Below the pieces are notes generated by a model. That model saw only the letters and a list, made by a program, of their open reading frames with translations. It ran no database searches and was not told the origin of the DNA. Of a stretch of DNA of 64,000 nucleotides, positions 1 to 11,674 are shown in pieces (positions within the stretch are counted from its first letter, which is position 1; every line of letters begins with the position of its first letter). Source of the DNA: Paraspadella gotoi (Eukaryota > Chaetognatha); the NCBI GenBank assembly GCA_051294375.1, contig CM119269.1, forward strand, positions 4,193,401-4,257,400. Direction: 5' to 3'. Made by a program: the position numbers and the translations under genes.

Positions 1-293
1 TTTATTTGTTTTTATTATAGTCCTTCTCGTTTATTTAATTACAAGGCGATGTTCATTTTATTGTCCCAACCGTCAAAACTACGTCGTCGCTTAAGCATCG
101 AATGGAAGAAGGAATGCGCCCAGGTTTCCCTTCGAGGGAGTGTCCCGAAATGAAACCCACCCTCGGAGATCCTCTTGAACGACTTCTCGAGTCGACAGCC
201 GCTCGGGCATCTGCTCGGAAGTCGGGCCACTGCCGGGCGGCGAGGCGGCAGGGCAGGGCAGGGTGCTCGGGCAGGGCGGGAAGAAGGGTGGCC

Positions 294-529
294 TTATAAC
301 GGGGAAATAAAAGTTTTATTTCTTTTTATCGTTTTTTCTGTTTTGGATTCGTCAAGGCCGTTTTCATCGGCGTCGTCGTTTTCATCGTCGTCGTCGTTTT
401 CATCGTCGTCATCGTCGTTGTCATCGTCATCGTCGACGCCGCTGAAGGACGAATCCCTAAGAGTCGATGCGACGACGCCATTGGCCGCCTTAACAAGGGT
501 GAGGTCAGTGGAATCCAGAAAAGGTGAGG
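294..529 (-). CDS. Possible terminal coding exon with acidic C-terminal tail
   Basis: Read on the minus strand, an AG acceptor (ATGCAG) at 530-531 opens a 77-residue frame that ends in a TAA stop. It begins SPFLDSTDLTLVKAANGVVA, then runs into a strongly acidic stretch (a DDDDD run followed by repeated DDDEN blocks), then a basic end finishing KTFISPL. A protein ending in an Asp/Glu-rich tail is plausible, but the acidic part is also what a degenerate (GAC/GAT)n microsatellite would encode, and such repeats occur outside genes in this window. No upstream exon was found, and no family is recognised. AATAAA-type signals lie downstream on the minus strand near the left edge of the window. Confidence 0.25.
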
Positions 530-899
530 CTGCATTTGGAATTCGGGAGTTTTTAGACGCTTGAGGCGGTCCACTGGTTCTCAACGACAGCGTCGAGAAC
601 TGCGACTTTGGAAAGAGAACCACCCCGCACTCGAGTCTCATTTTAAACTGTGGCGAATACAACAACTGTGGCGACAGAAACAACAACAACAACAACAACA
701 GTAAAAAATAAAAGGAAACTCGTTTCGACAACGATAGTTCTCTCCTTCGTTGAGTTTTGTTACAAATTCGATTGAATTTGATTAAATTAACATTGAAGTT
801 CTCTTTCTCATTCTGTGTCTTATTCTCAATAACACAAAAACGCTGCCTCGAACAAAAGGAACGTTTCTCGACCATGGAATTCCACGATTCCTTCTTATT

Positions 900-2632
900 A
901 TTAGTTTCTTTCGAAAATCCTTTCGTTTTCCTTTAATTTCTCCTTTCAGTTTCCATCGAAGAAAAAGGAAAAAAATGAGACTAATCTCATTTTGCTCTCA
1001 AAAAATAATCCGCAGATGTTTTTTTACCTTTTGTTTAGTTGAAAAAGGATCGAGAGAAAATTGGGGGGGGNNNNNNNNNNNNNNNNNNNNNNNNNNNNNN
1101 NNNNNNNNNNNNNNNNNNNNNNNNNNNNNNNNNNNNNNNNNNNNNNNNNNNNNNNNNNNNNNNNNNNNNNNNNNNNNNNNNNNNNNNNNNNNNNNNNNNN
1201 NNNNNNNNNNNNNNNNNNNNNNNNNNNNNNNNNNNNNNNNNNNNNNNNNNNNNNNNNNNNNNNNNNNNNNNNNNNNNNNNNNNNNNNNNNNNNNNNNNNN
1301 NNNNNNNNNNNNNNNNNNNNNNNNNNNNNNNNNNNNNNNAAAAAAAAAAATCGGAACAAAAGGCGATCAAGGTCGATCGCTTCTTCGTTTCGATCTTCGT
1401 GTCGTCAGATGCGATCGAAAGGAAAAGCGAGGTGGCGCTGGTGGGGGTTGGGGTGGGAGACGAAAGACTGGGAAGATGGGATAAGGCGGGTCGTGGGGAC
1501 TGGGAGATGGGATCACGAAGAAGGATGCCCTCGAGGCGCTGCGGTGGGGGCGTGGGGGTTTATTGACCTCGCGGTGTCGAGATCAGCGACCCAATTTGGC
1601 AAAGACCCCCGAAAGGAGATGGAAAAGAAAGGAAAATAAAAGGAAGGAAAGGAAAATAAAAGGAACGAAAGGAAAATAAAACGGTGGGGGGGGGAAATAA
1701 GGAAAATAAAAGAATCGTTTTCGCAAGAGAGAGAGGGCGTGAGTGAGGGGGGAGGGTGAATGAATCGAATCAAAATGAAAATGTGAATCAAATCGTTAAT
1801 TAAAATGGCGTAAAAATATCGGCGCAGTGAATGAAGTTCACGGAGGAAGACAAACAGGAAACAATTTAGAAAAGTAAGAGAAGAGAAAGATGAAGAGAAT
1901 AAAACTAAAGAAAAAGAAAAAGAAAAAAAAAGGGGAAAAAAAAACGAATGAAAAGCAAGAGGAGAAATGTTTGGGATCATTGTGAGACAAAACATTGGCC
2001 GAAAAAAAAACACATCGCAAAACACGAGATAAACGAGGGAAAAGAATCTCCGTTCGCCAAAGAAGATGGCGCGCGAGAGAGCGTGAGGTCAACGATCACG
2101 GTCACAATCTCCATTTGTTTACTTATTCAGGGTTCGTCGATTTTCAACGTCACGCGTTGATCATTGCCTTCATTTCAATATGTTAGGATTTTCCTTTCTT
2201 TAATCTTTATTTGTTTTTCTTTGTTCGTTTTCTTTTCTTCTTGTTTTTACCGCATCGAAAGGTCTACAGTAAAATCCTGAAGATTTTCTTTGATCCATAT
2301 TCGGCTGACAAGTGACAATCAACAAACATACTAACATACTAATGACACATATCTGACAATCAAATAGACTTTAGTCAAGTCTTCTGACATACAAATGTCA
2401 ATCAATGAATTTCGCGTGCGTGACATGTGATAGGTTCCCCAAATGTCCGCCAAACAATTAAGTAAACTTCACAGGGTTTCACAGTCTTGACATGACATCA
2501 ATAACGTCACTTTAGCTACTCACATCAGTTTTTTTTTCTTTCTTTTGATCGAAATCCTCCAAATGAAAGTTCCTAGACCTACACGTCTATTTTTTCCTCT
2601 TTCCACTATTTTCAAACCTGCCTCCATCATCT
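900..2632. other. Non-coding stretch with one gap
   Basis: I see no supportable gene. There is a 269-base gap (1071-1339), a purine-rich stretch around 1616-1730 with a repeated GGAAAATAAA-like unit, and AT-rich unique sequence. Open frames here run through N or through purine-rich low complexity. Confidence 0.5.
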
Positions 2633-3513
2633 ATGAAATTGGTACAACCATTATAAAAATTATTTATTCATTTAATAAATAAGCTATCTTGCCCCTGACT
2701 TTGGACAGGCTTTGGTGGTTTAAGGCCTCCATCACTCTTACAAGATAATGACATAGCAGGTCCCTGCAAGCTTTCAGTCAAGACTCTCTCACAGTCTTGT
2801 TTATTCGGTCCCAAAGTACCGGGCTTCCCTATCAATAAATTGGTATAATATCAATCCAGACCGCCCCATTTTTTTACACCTGACTTATCCCACCCTCTCC
2901 CCTTAATTCTCCTGTTCAAATCCTCCCTCCCCCTTCTCCCCCTTATTCTCCTTTGTTTTCAAAACAAACGTTAAAGACGCCAAAACAGAGCGACGGAGAT
3001 TCTGGAATTTCGTTTAAATTCTATAAATCGACAGTTTTTTTTTTTTTGCCATCTATTCTCCGCACATCGACAGAACTGCCTAAGATCTGTCTTCCCCTTC
3101 GACGCCGCTTTCGCTCTCCCGCCCCAACCCGTTCATTTCGATCATTTCTCCTTCGCGCCGTAAACATCGTTATATCGTTTCTTCTGAGAAAGAGAATGAA
3201 AGTGAGAGTTGAGTTTCGGTAAAAAAAAAAAAAAAACAGTGGAATTTCGTTCTTCAGAATCTGGAATCACGCATTTCAGACTAAACTTTTCCTTCATTGA
3301 CCCTCGAATCAGACGATCTTGTCTTCAAACAATAACAGACTAACATTGTAAGCTTGCCGATTTAAAGATTGCAAGCTTGCATGGACCTGCTTAGTCATTA
3401 TCTTGTAAGAGTGATGGAGGCCTTAAACCACCAAAGCCTGTCCAAAGTCTGGGGCAAGATAGTTTATTTATTAAATGAATGGATAATTTTTATATTGGTT
3501 GTACCAATTTCAT
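2633..3513. mobile_element. 881-bp element with ~140-bp terminal inverted repeats
   Basis: The segment 2633-2773 starts ATGAAATTGGTACAACCA and reappears reverse-complemented at 3372-3513 with only scattered substitutions (about 95% by eye). The arms share the AT-rich stretch TTCATTTAATAAATAA and the block GGTGGTTTAAGGCCTCCATC. About 45 bp of the same terminus occurs again at 17547-17592, inside an intron of the coiled-coil gene, so this is a dispersed family. The internal ~600 bp holds no transposase-like frame, which suits a non-autonomous (MITE-like or foldback) DNA element. I could not define a convincing target-site duplication, so the exact ends are uncertain. Confidence 0.6.
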
Positions 3514-3606
3514 TAAAACCGCGCCTGATGACCGGAGTTTTATGAATAGTTTAGTAATACTATTTTATTTATTTTCCCTGCAGAAGTTACAAATTTCTTT
3601 TGAGTA

Positions 3607-3636
3607 GGTGATAGAGAGAGAGAGAGATGAGATGAT

Positions 3637-3706
<70 letters not shown>

Positions 3707-3766
3707 AGATTCAGAGATTATTCGAGTCAACTTTGGGGACTTTCAGCAGTGTCGCTTAAAGAGGGA

Positions 3767-3797
<31 letters not shown>

Positions 3798-3840
3798 AAG
3801 AAGAGAGAGAGAGAGAAGAGAGAAGAGAGTAGAGAGAGAA
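3607..3840. repeat. (GA)n microsatellite block, interrupted
   Basis: Several runs of GA dinucleotides are separated by a short unique stretch around 3715-3760. The open frame across it is only Arg-Glu repeats and is not a gene. Confidence 0.9.
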
Positions 3841-5059
3841 GAGAGTAAAAGCTCGGGGGTGAGTCGAATAAAAAAGTTTAAAGAAGCGGAGAGGTGGTAA
3901 ATCAGCGGGAAAAAATCTACAAAAGAATATAATGACTCAGTCTTTGGTCACTTTTTGCGAAGTTATGCGCAAGATCGGGAGCTTGTTTGACCGATCATTA
4001 ATCAGACATAAACATTATTTATCGACGTCTGGAATTTCGCGTGAATAAAAAGAAGGGGCCGGAGATGGGTGGGATTAAAATGTTCTTTTCCCCCCGGAAG
4101 GAATCTTTTTTTCGGTTTTGCGGAAAAAAAAAAGACAAGATTCTGCCGGAAATGTAAGCGCGACTGTTTATTGCTCGTCAGTTGTGACACTTTGTTGACA
4201 GATATTAAAGATTTTCTCGTTGACGATTAACTTTGACGCTCCTATTGTTGTTGTTTTTGTGGTTGTTGTTGTTGTTTTCTAAAAAAATATATTTTAGAAT
4301 TCAAGAATTCTAGCTAAGAATTCTAGCTAAGGCAGTTTGCATGCAATTTATAATAAACATGTCTAAAATTTAGCTACTGCAGATTTTCTCCTTGGATGTA
4401 TGCTATTCTATTCAACCGGAATAGTTGCACCTCTATGAGGGGCAAGAATTTTTGTGAGAAATTTCACGCCCCGGTGAATATTACGTCGCCGTGAGGTGTG
4501 AGGGAGAAAGGAATAAACAAAGAACGGAATAAAGAAAGTAACGAGAGGAAAACAAAGAAAGCGGATCTGATTAAAAAGAAAATTAGTTTGCTTAATTCTT
4601 GATTAGTTGGTCAAGAACAATTTTTAAACAAAAAAACTAACTCTCTCACCGCACACTAAAAAGGAAAGATATCTTCTTTTCGCTTTTTTTGTTTTTTCAA
4701 CGACGAGCAAAGTCAGTCACGTGACGCGAAAAAACAAAAGGAAAACAAACAAACAAACAAATGAGAAGAAAGAAAAACGAAGGCGGAGGCGAAGGAGAAG
4801 ATAGAAAACAGTCGGTCCCTTTGTTGTCTACCGTGAAACTGTCCTCGCCCTTTAATCTTGACTCAATTCACGCGACTCATACGCGACTCAGTCTCGATGA
4901 TCATCGCTCACCGATTCGGTCCCGCGTCAGTACGTTCACGTTGCCATTCACGTGTCGAACATCCGGCATGTCGCCAGCGACTGGCCATTAGATTCCCGCG
5001 GAGGGTCTAATGGACCAGGAGAGAGAGAGAGAGAGACGGGAGAGCGAGAGACAGAGAGA
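3841..5059. other. Intergenic, no gene seen
   Basis: AT-rich unique sequence. A short open frame at 4761-4991 follows a (CAAA)n stretch and overlaps AP-1-like (TGACTCA) and E-box (CACGTG) motifs at about 4860-4955, which look more like regulatory DNA than coding. The interval ends in GA repeats and a 60-base gap. Confidence 0.4.
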
Positions 5060-5119
5060 NNNNNNNNNNNNNNNNNNNNNNNNNNNNNNNNNNNNNNNNN
5101 NNNNNNNNNNNNNNNNNNN

Positions 5120-5183
5120 GGATTTTAGCTGGGTTGGCTCGCCGCGACCAGACTGGGAGGTCCCGCGTTCGAGACCGGGATCC
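5120..5183 (+). repeat. tRNA-like (SINE head) sequence
   Basis: The stretch has a box A-like TAGCTGGGTTGG (5126-5137) and a box B-like GTTCGAGACC (5167-5176) about 30 bases further on, the internal RNA polymerase III promoter layout of tRNAs. GGGAGGTCCCGCGTTCGA resembles the T-arm region of tRNA-derived SINEs. The stems do not pair well enough for a functional tRNA. It directly follows a gap, so its 5' side is lost. A degraded inverted copy lies at about 9590-9659. Confidence 0.4.
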
Positions 5184-5662
5184 CCTCTCTCTCTCCCTCG
5201 CATTCCGCGGGTTCTCTCTCTCTCCCTCTGCCGCCAATCTCTTTTGATCGCTCCACTCTTTTTTTAATCACAAATCGTTCGACTTTTTGCAACAGTTTCC
5301 TCATTCGGACTTCATCATAAAGAAACCTGTTTTTGATTAATTTTAAAAGACTAACCATTTTCACATATTGCTATTGCAACCTTTTTGTGAGACCATTCAA
5401 TTTACCCTACAAAGTTTTATTGCCATATTTCTGTCACTACTCACTTAAAAGATTTCATTAACTTCTAATTCTCCAAATTACTACTGCAACTCTTGTTAAT
5501 CTTCTTCAAAATTCTGAAATCACTCTTCACTGCAATTTTTCTTCATCACCTCTCACAAGTTAACACTCACCACTTACCACTCACTCAATTTCAAGTCTGT
5601 GGGAAGAAAAGTCTTTTAATTCCTTCTCAAATTCCTTTCTTCATCAAATTTCGCGACTTTCT

Positions 5663-5665
<3 letters not shown>

Positions 5666-5749
<84 letters not shown>
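5666..5749. repeat. (CT)n microsatellite
   Basis: An uninterrupted run of CT dinucleotides about 84 bases long lies inside the left arm of the inverted duplication. The matching place in the right arm (about 8905-9040) has much shorter, broken GA runs. Confidence 0.95.
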
Positions 5750-5750
<1 letters not shown>

Positions 5751-6994
5751 GTTTAATTTTTTTCACGCGAGAACCTGATAAAAATTAGGTTTTAGTCGCT
5801 TGGATTTAAACCGTGAAGAGCATCAAGACAGAGAGAGATTGTTTTCCCCCTGCCATCAATCTGTTTTCACTCCTATTTTATTTTGCTCAATTTTTTTCCG
5901 TCATCAAATACGGATTTTTTCAAAAAAATTTTAAAAAATATATATTTTTTTTGGATAGTGTCCTTGCTTGCATTTTTAAGATTTATCGAAAGGTTAATTT
6001 GCAAAATCTGTTGACAACTCTAATAAATACTATGAGAAAAAAAAAAACAAAAAAAATAATGTAGTCTTTCCATAAAGCGGTTTAAGTTGTTAAATGACTT
6101 TATGTACTCGTTTATGCTGTCTTTAAAAAAAATTTACGTTCCCGTAAAATATTTGACAGGACTTGACTTCTGGTTTTGAATTGAGTCAGGGGGACTGAGC
6201 AGGGGTACTGGCGGGCTCAGGGGCGGCGTGGTGGGTCAGGATATGGAAGGGTGAGGGGCAGATCTTACTTTTTTTAAGGTTAGGAAAGACTTGAGATTTT
6301 GTTCCGCCCATAAACTACGCGAGACTCGAGACTAAAATAAAGTGAAGTCTGGTTTAACGTCTGGACCGGGAATGCCTGGGCCCTGTGTTACGGCGAAACC
6401 GTAAAATATACGAAAATACATTTACGGTTTTTTTTTGTTTTGTTTTTTGGCGAAAAATTAAAATGAGAGGTTTAAGGCTTTTTTAAATGAGTGAATTGTG
6501 ATCACTGATCATAATAAATGATTCACAAAGATAAAATGATGGCTTGGATCTAGCTTCATATTCATAGTCATGTTAAAAAAGTAAACATTCTTACGTAAAT
6601 CTTTTTCATAGCATCCATTATTTTTATACCATATGCCTTTTCGTCAAAATGAGGCGTTCACAACAAGTTACAACTTATCTTATTACTTCCTGTCGGGTTT
6701 TGTCCTCTCAAGACCACTGATCAGTTTATCTCTCTCTCTCTCTCCACATTTGAATTAATCCAGTTCTTGTTTTTCCCTTAATCTCTTTTCCATTTTTGCT
6801 GTTCGCCGTTTTCCCCCCTCACTCCCACACGCGCCTTTTTCCACCCTGCGCATAAACGATCCCAATGAGCCCTTTCCCTTGTCAATCACCTTTTACTAAT
6901 AATTCACGCCGAGTGTCGGTCGGTCCGTCCGTCTGTCGGTCTGTCCTACTTACATTAAAATTGTATACAATTCGCCTATAGTTANNNNNNNNNN

Positions 6995-7438
6995 CCCTTT
7001 CCCCTTTCTCTTACCCCTCCTCCCCTTAATCCTACCCCTCGTGGACTCTGGTACGAATGATCGCTAAATGTTTCCCTTTTTTAGTTGCGCCGCGAGTAGT
7101 ACCAACTCTATAAGTCACTTTTCGGTCGGTCTGTCGGTCGGTCCGTCCGTCTGTCGGTCTGTCCTACTTACGTTAAAATTGTATATAATTCGCCTATAGT
7201 TATTTGCTCATTTGTTCAGACAGGAAAAAACCTCAAGTTTAAGGGACTGCTAGCGCCGCCTTCAGGAAATCCTAAAGATTTAAAGAATAAAAGAGGAATG
7301 CCTACACAGTGTGTGTCATATATACATAGGCTAAGAAAGTTATTGTAGTGATGAAGTCATGTCACGTCACGTTACATCACATTATGTTTACGTCATTTCA
7401 CGAAAAATATATGTGATAAGACAGTCACTGCGGCGCAA
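6995..7438 (+). repeat. Second block duplicated in inverse orientation
   Basis: This segment matches the reverse complement of 9845-10310, and its first ~80 bases also recur directly at 7695-7770. The stretch GGTCGGTCCGTCCGTCTGTC occurs twice, at about 6919 and 7137, on either side of a 10-base gap. A phage-like or gene-like reading is not supported. Confidence 0.75.
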
Positions 7439-7604
7439 NNNNNNNNNNNNNNNNNNNNNNNNNNNNNNNNNNNNNNNNNNNNNNNNNNNNNNNNNNNNNN
7501 NNNNNNNNNNNNNNNNNNNNNNNNNNNNNNNNNNNNNNNNNNNNNNNNNNNNNNNNNNNNNNNNNNNNNNNNNNNNNNNNNNNNNNNNNNNNNNNNNNNN
7601 NNNN

Positions 7605-8903
7605 AAATAAGGAAAAACGAAAAAGAAAAAAAAGAGAAAGAATTAGAAAGAGTTTAATTCTCTCTTTCCTTTACTTCATCTCCTTTCCCCTTTCCCCTTT
7701 CCCCTTTCTCCTTTCTCTTACCCCTCCTCCCCTTAATCCAACCCCTCGTGGACTCTGGTACGAATGATCGCTAAATGTTTCGAGAGAGAACCTGATCATG
7801 TGGTCTGAAGAGGACAAAACCCGACCAGGAAATCAAGATAAGTTTGTAACTTGTTTAGTGAACGCCTCGATTTTGACCGAACAAAGGCATTATGCCTGTA
7901 TAAAAATATATGGAATGCATGATGAAAAAAGATTTAACGTATCAAGAAATCTGTTTACTTTTTTAACATGACTACAGCAGGCATGAAATGAAAGCCTAGA
8001 ATCCAGTCATCTATTTATCTTTTAATCATTATTAGGTTATGGCAGTTGATCACAATTCCATTTCATTTTTAAAACAGCCTGTAAACCTTTCTCATTTTAA
8101 TTCTTTCGCCAAAAAGAAAAACAAAAAACATAAACCCGTAAATGTATTTTCGTATATATTTTACGGTTTCGCGCGTAACACAGGGCCCCAGGCATAACTA
8201 TCCCGCATTCCAGTCACGTATGAAACCAGACTTCACTCTATTTTAGTCTCGAGCTCTCGCGTTAGCTTTACTGGGCTTGCGAACAAAATCTCAAGTCTTT
8301 CCTAACCTTAAAAAAAGTAAGATCTGCCCCTCACCCTTCCAATATCCTCGCACCCACCACGCCGCCCCTGCCAGCCCGCCCAGTACCCCCTGCTCAGTCT
8401 CCCCTGACTCAATTCAAAACCAGGGAAGTCATAGTCCTGTCAAATATTGTTTTACGGGAACGTAGAATTTTTTTAAAGGACAGGCAATTAAACGTAGCTA
8501 ACATAAAGTCATTTTAAAAACCAAAAAACTTTTTTAAACCCGCTTTATGGAAGAGACGTTACCATTATGTTTTATTTTTCTCATTATAGTCTTCTCATAG
8601 AGTTGTCAACAGATTTTGTAAATACCTTTCTGATAAATTCTTAAAAATTGCAAGCAAGGAAAACTATCAAAAAAAAAAATATGTATTTTTTTTCAAATTT
8701 TGAAAAAAAATCCGTATTTGGATGACGGAAAAAAAAATCTTGCAGCAACATATAAATAGCGATGTTGAAAAAAACAGATGATGGCAGGGGGAAAACAAGA
8801 TCTCTCTTCTGTCTTAATGCTCTTCACGCTTTTAAATCCAAGCGACTTAAAACCTAAATTTTTATCAGGTTCTCGCCCGGTTGCAAAAAAAATTAACAGG
8901 AGT

Positions 8904-8937
<34 letters not shown>

Positions 8938-10572
8938 TGAGAGAGACGAGCCAGAGGATCTATAGGAGACGGGAGAAGACTAGGGAAAGATCCCTGGAGA
9001 TGAGCAGAAAGAAGAGAGAGAGAAAGTAGAGAGAGAGAGGCGAAGAAGAGTCCGCGAATTTGTATGACAGAAAGGAATGTTGAGAAGGAATGTTAAAAGA
9101 CTGCTTTTCTGTCCCACAGACTTAAATTGGAATGGAGTGCACGTAGAGTTGCAGTGAGTGTAAACCTTGTGAGAAGCGTGATTAAGAAAAAATTGCAGTG
9201 AAGAGTGAGTTTCAGAATTTTTTTGAAAGAAGATTAATCAAGAGTTGCAGATAGTTAAATTTGTCGAGAATTAGAAGTTTAAATGAAATCTTTTTAAGTG
9301 AGTTAGCTGACAGAAAAAATATGGCAATAAAGACTTTGTTAGGGGTTAAATTGAGATGTCTCACAAAAGTTGCAATAGCAATATGTTGGAAAATGGTGTA
9401 GTCTTTTAAAATTAATCCAAAAAACAGGTTTTCTTTATGATGGAAGTCCGAAAATGAGGAAACTGTGCCCAAAAAGCTCGAACGCATTTTGTGATTAAAA
9501 AAAAGAGTGGGAGCGATCAAAAGAGATTGGCGGCATGAGGGAAGGAGAGAGAGAACCCGCGGAAAATGCCGAGGGAAGAGAGGAGGGTATTGCCCGGTCG
9601 GTCGGAACGCGGGACTCCCAGTCTGGTTCGCGCGGCGCAGCCAACCCAGCTAAAATCCCTCGGCGTGAATTATTAGTAAAAGGTGATTGACAAGGGAAAG
9701 GGCTCATTGGGATCGTTTATGCGCAGGGTGGAAAAAGGCGCGTGTGGGAGTGAGGGGGGAAAACGGCGAACAGCAAAAATGGAAAAGAGATTAAGGGAAA
9801 AACAAGAACTGGATTAATTCAAATGTGTTGCGCCCATCACGAACGTGACTGTCTTATCACATATATTGTCTTCTGTTGAAATGACGTAAACATAATGTGA
9901 TGTGTACACGTGACGTGACATTGACTTCATCACTTACAATAACTTTCTTAGCCTATGCTATATAATTTGACACACGACTGTGTAGGCATTCTCTTTTGAT
10001 TCTTCTAAATCTTTAGGAGTTTCCTGAAGGGGCGGCGCTAGCAGTCCCTTAAACTTGAGGTTTTCCTGTACTGAACAACATGAGCAACATAACTATAGGC
10101 CAAATTATATACAATTTTTAACGTAAGTAGGACAGACCGACATGACGTACGGACAACGACCGACAGACCGACCGAAAAAAGTGACTTATTAGAGTCTGGT
10201 ACCTACTCGCGGCGCAACTAAAAAAAAAGGGAAACATTTAGCGATCATTCGTACCAGAGTCCACGAGGCGGTAGGGATTTAAGGGGAAGGAAGTGGGTAA
10301 GAGAAATTTGGCGAACAGGGGAAAGGGGAAAAAGAGGGCGAAAGGAGATGAAAGTAAAGAAAGAGAGAGAACTTTAAAAACCTCTTTCTAATTCTTTTTC
10401 TACTATTTTTTTCTTTTTCGTTCTTTCCTTATTTCTTTCAGATTTAAAAAAAAAAATATTCGCTTCCGAATGATTTTTAAAATATTTGTTGCGCATGTTT
10501 GCAATTTTCACAGATTTCACAGCATAGCTTTGTTTACAAACGGTCGGTTGCGCTGCGAAAACCAAGGAATTT
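7605..10572 (-). repeat. Right arm of the inverted duplication, error-like copy
   Basis: Between two gaps (7439-7604 and 10573-10597, the latter exactly 25 N) lies a rearranged, reverse-complemented copy of 5120-7438. Relative to the left arm it differs mainly by short indels in homopolymers and simple repeats, and the CT tract is shortened. That is the error pattern of an uncorrected long read rather than of mutational decay. All open frames here are broken and I call no gene. Confidence 0.75.
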
Positions 10573-10597
10573 NNNNNNNNNNNNNNNNNNNNNNNNN
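10573..10597. other. Assembly gap of exactly 25 N
   Basis: One of four 25-N runs (also 46988-47012, 49947-49971 and 53080-53104), a fixed size typical of partly closed gaps. It borders the noisy inverted copy. Larger runs of N lie at 1071-1339, 5060-5119, 7439-7604, 11174-11455, 50490-50722, 50827-50985, 51419-51600, 57523-57787, 58218-58356 and 59919-59985. Confidence 0.95.
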
Positions 10598-10970
10598 CCT
10601 TCTTTCCGCCACGGAATCGACGAAGCACAAAATCCAAGTTGTTTTTCCTTCTTCGTTGGAAAAACAAATGAACAAAATCTGATCCTTAATCAAATTTAAT
10701 GATTCGTTTGTTCTCTTCTCCAAAATCCTAGAAATCTTTATAACGAGGAAATTTTTAAGTTCGTGGAAGCGGAAGAAGAGGTCGCTTAATATTATTGAAT
10801 GATATTAAAAATTCGCTCGGGGGGAGAAAAAGTTGACGTTGGTGGTCTCGATCCGCCGACCCGACGATATATCACGTGGGAAATAAAAATAAATGAAAGT
10901 TTTTTTTTTTGGTTGTTTTTAACGAGGTAGTATGAAAAAATGAGAGATGTGAAGGAAATCCTAAGGTACG

Positions 10971-11004
<34 letters not shown>

Positions 11005-11502
11005 CGAAATCTTAATTCCGCTTCATTATTTCTTGTCTCCTTGAGTAAAGTGACGTTTGATGATTTTCTTTTCTTTTTTTTTTCTTAATTCTAAAAATAT
11101 TAAATCAACTTAATCTTTGCCGCGAATGGTTAAAAACCGGTTTAATTTAAACGCTTCCTCGGATAAAAAAAAANNNNNNNNNNNNNNNNNNNNNNNNNNN
11201 NNNNNNNNNNNNNNNNNNNNNNNNNNNNNNNNNNNNNNNNNNNNNNNNNNNNNNNNNNNNNNNNNNNNNNNNNNNNNNNNNNNNNNNNNNNNNNNNNNNN
11301 NNNNNNNNNNNNNNNNNNNNNNNNNNNNNNNNNNNNNNNNNNNNNNNNNNNNNNNNNNNNNNNNNNNNNNNNNNNNNNNNNNNNNNNNNNNNNNNNNNNN
11401 NNNNNNNNNNNNNNNNNNNNNNNNNNNNNNNNNNNNNNNNNNNNNNNNNNNNNNNAGTGAGTGAGTGAACTGCAGCCACGACTCCCCTCCCCCACACACT
11501 AG
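10598..11502. other. Non-coding with a gap, upstream of the coiled-coil gene
   Basis: AT-rich sequence with a (GA)n run at about 10973-11004 and a 282-base gap (11174-11455). The start codon and 5' exon of the coiled-coil gene could be hidden in the gap or lie further upstream; none is visible. Confidence 0.4.
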
Positions 11503-11674
11503 GAATACGGTCAAACTTTGGTGGAGAAATGGGAGAAGAAGTTGGAGGCGGAGTTGAAGAGTCGCGATCATCGGATCCGCGACTTGGAATCGCTCGTCGA
11601 AGTCGTCGACAAGAAGTTGGAGTCGCTCGTGGAGAGAGTCGACGGAGTTGAGAAGGAGCAACAGTCTTTTCGGG
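11503..11674 (+). CDS. Coiled-coil exon, probably 5' part of the 13.8-17.9 kb gene
   Basis: After an acceptor ACACTAG, a 57-residue frame reads EYGQTLVEKWEKK and continues as a charged heptad-type helix (LESLVEVVDKKLESLVERVD), ending at a consensus donor G|GTGAGT. Codon choice (GTC, CTC, GAC, GCG) matches the other exons of the window. The exon ends one base into a codon, but the next recognised exon (13819) needs two, so at least one exon is missing between them. A 300-base gap (11841-12140) lies in that interval. Membership in the same gene is inferred from strand, distance and shared coiled-coil character. Confidence 0.55.

Larger units (their letters stand above)
5120..6984 (+). repeat. 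Left arm of a large inverted duplication
   Basis: Nearly all of this stretch reappears reverse-complemented downstream: 5120-6745 matches 7780-9659, and 6755-6912 matches 9661-9830. Recognisable anchors include CTGAGCAGGGGTACTGG near 6200 and TTGTCCTCTCAAGACCAC near 6700. Differences between arms are mostly one- or few-base insertions and deletions. No coding potential is apparent. Confidence 0.8.

Noticed and set aside
1024-1639. Open frames spanning runs of N (also around 11110-11661, 42734-42982, 45359-45910, 50158-51367 and 57476-58105)
   Set aside because: They stay open only because unknown bases create no stops; their flanks are low complexity.
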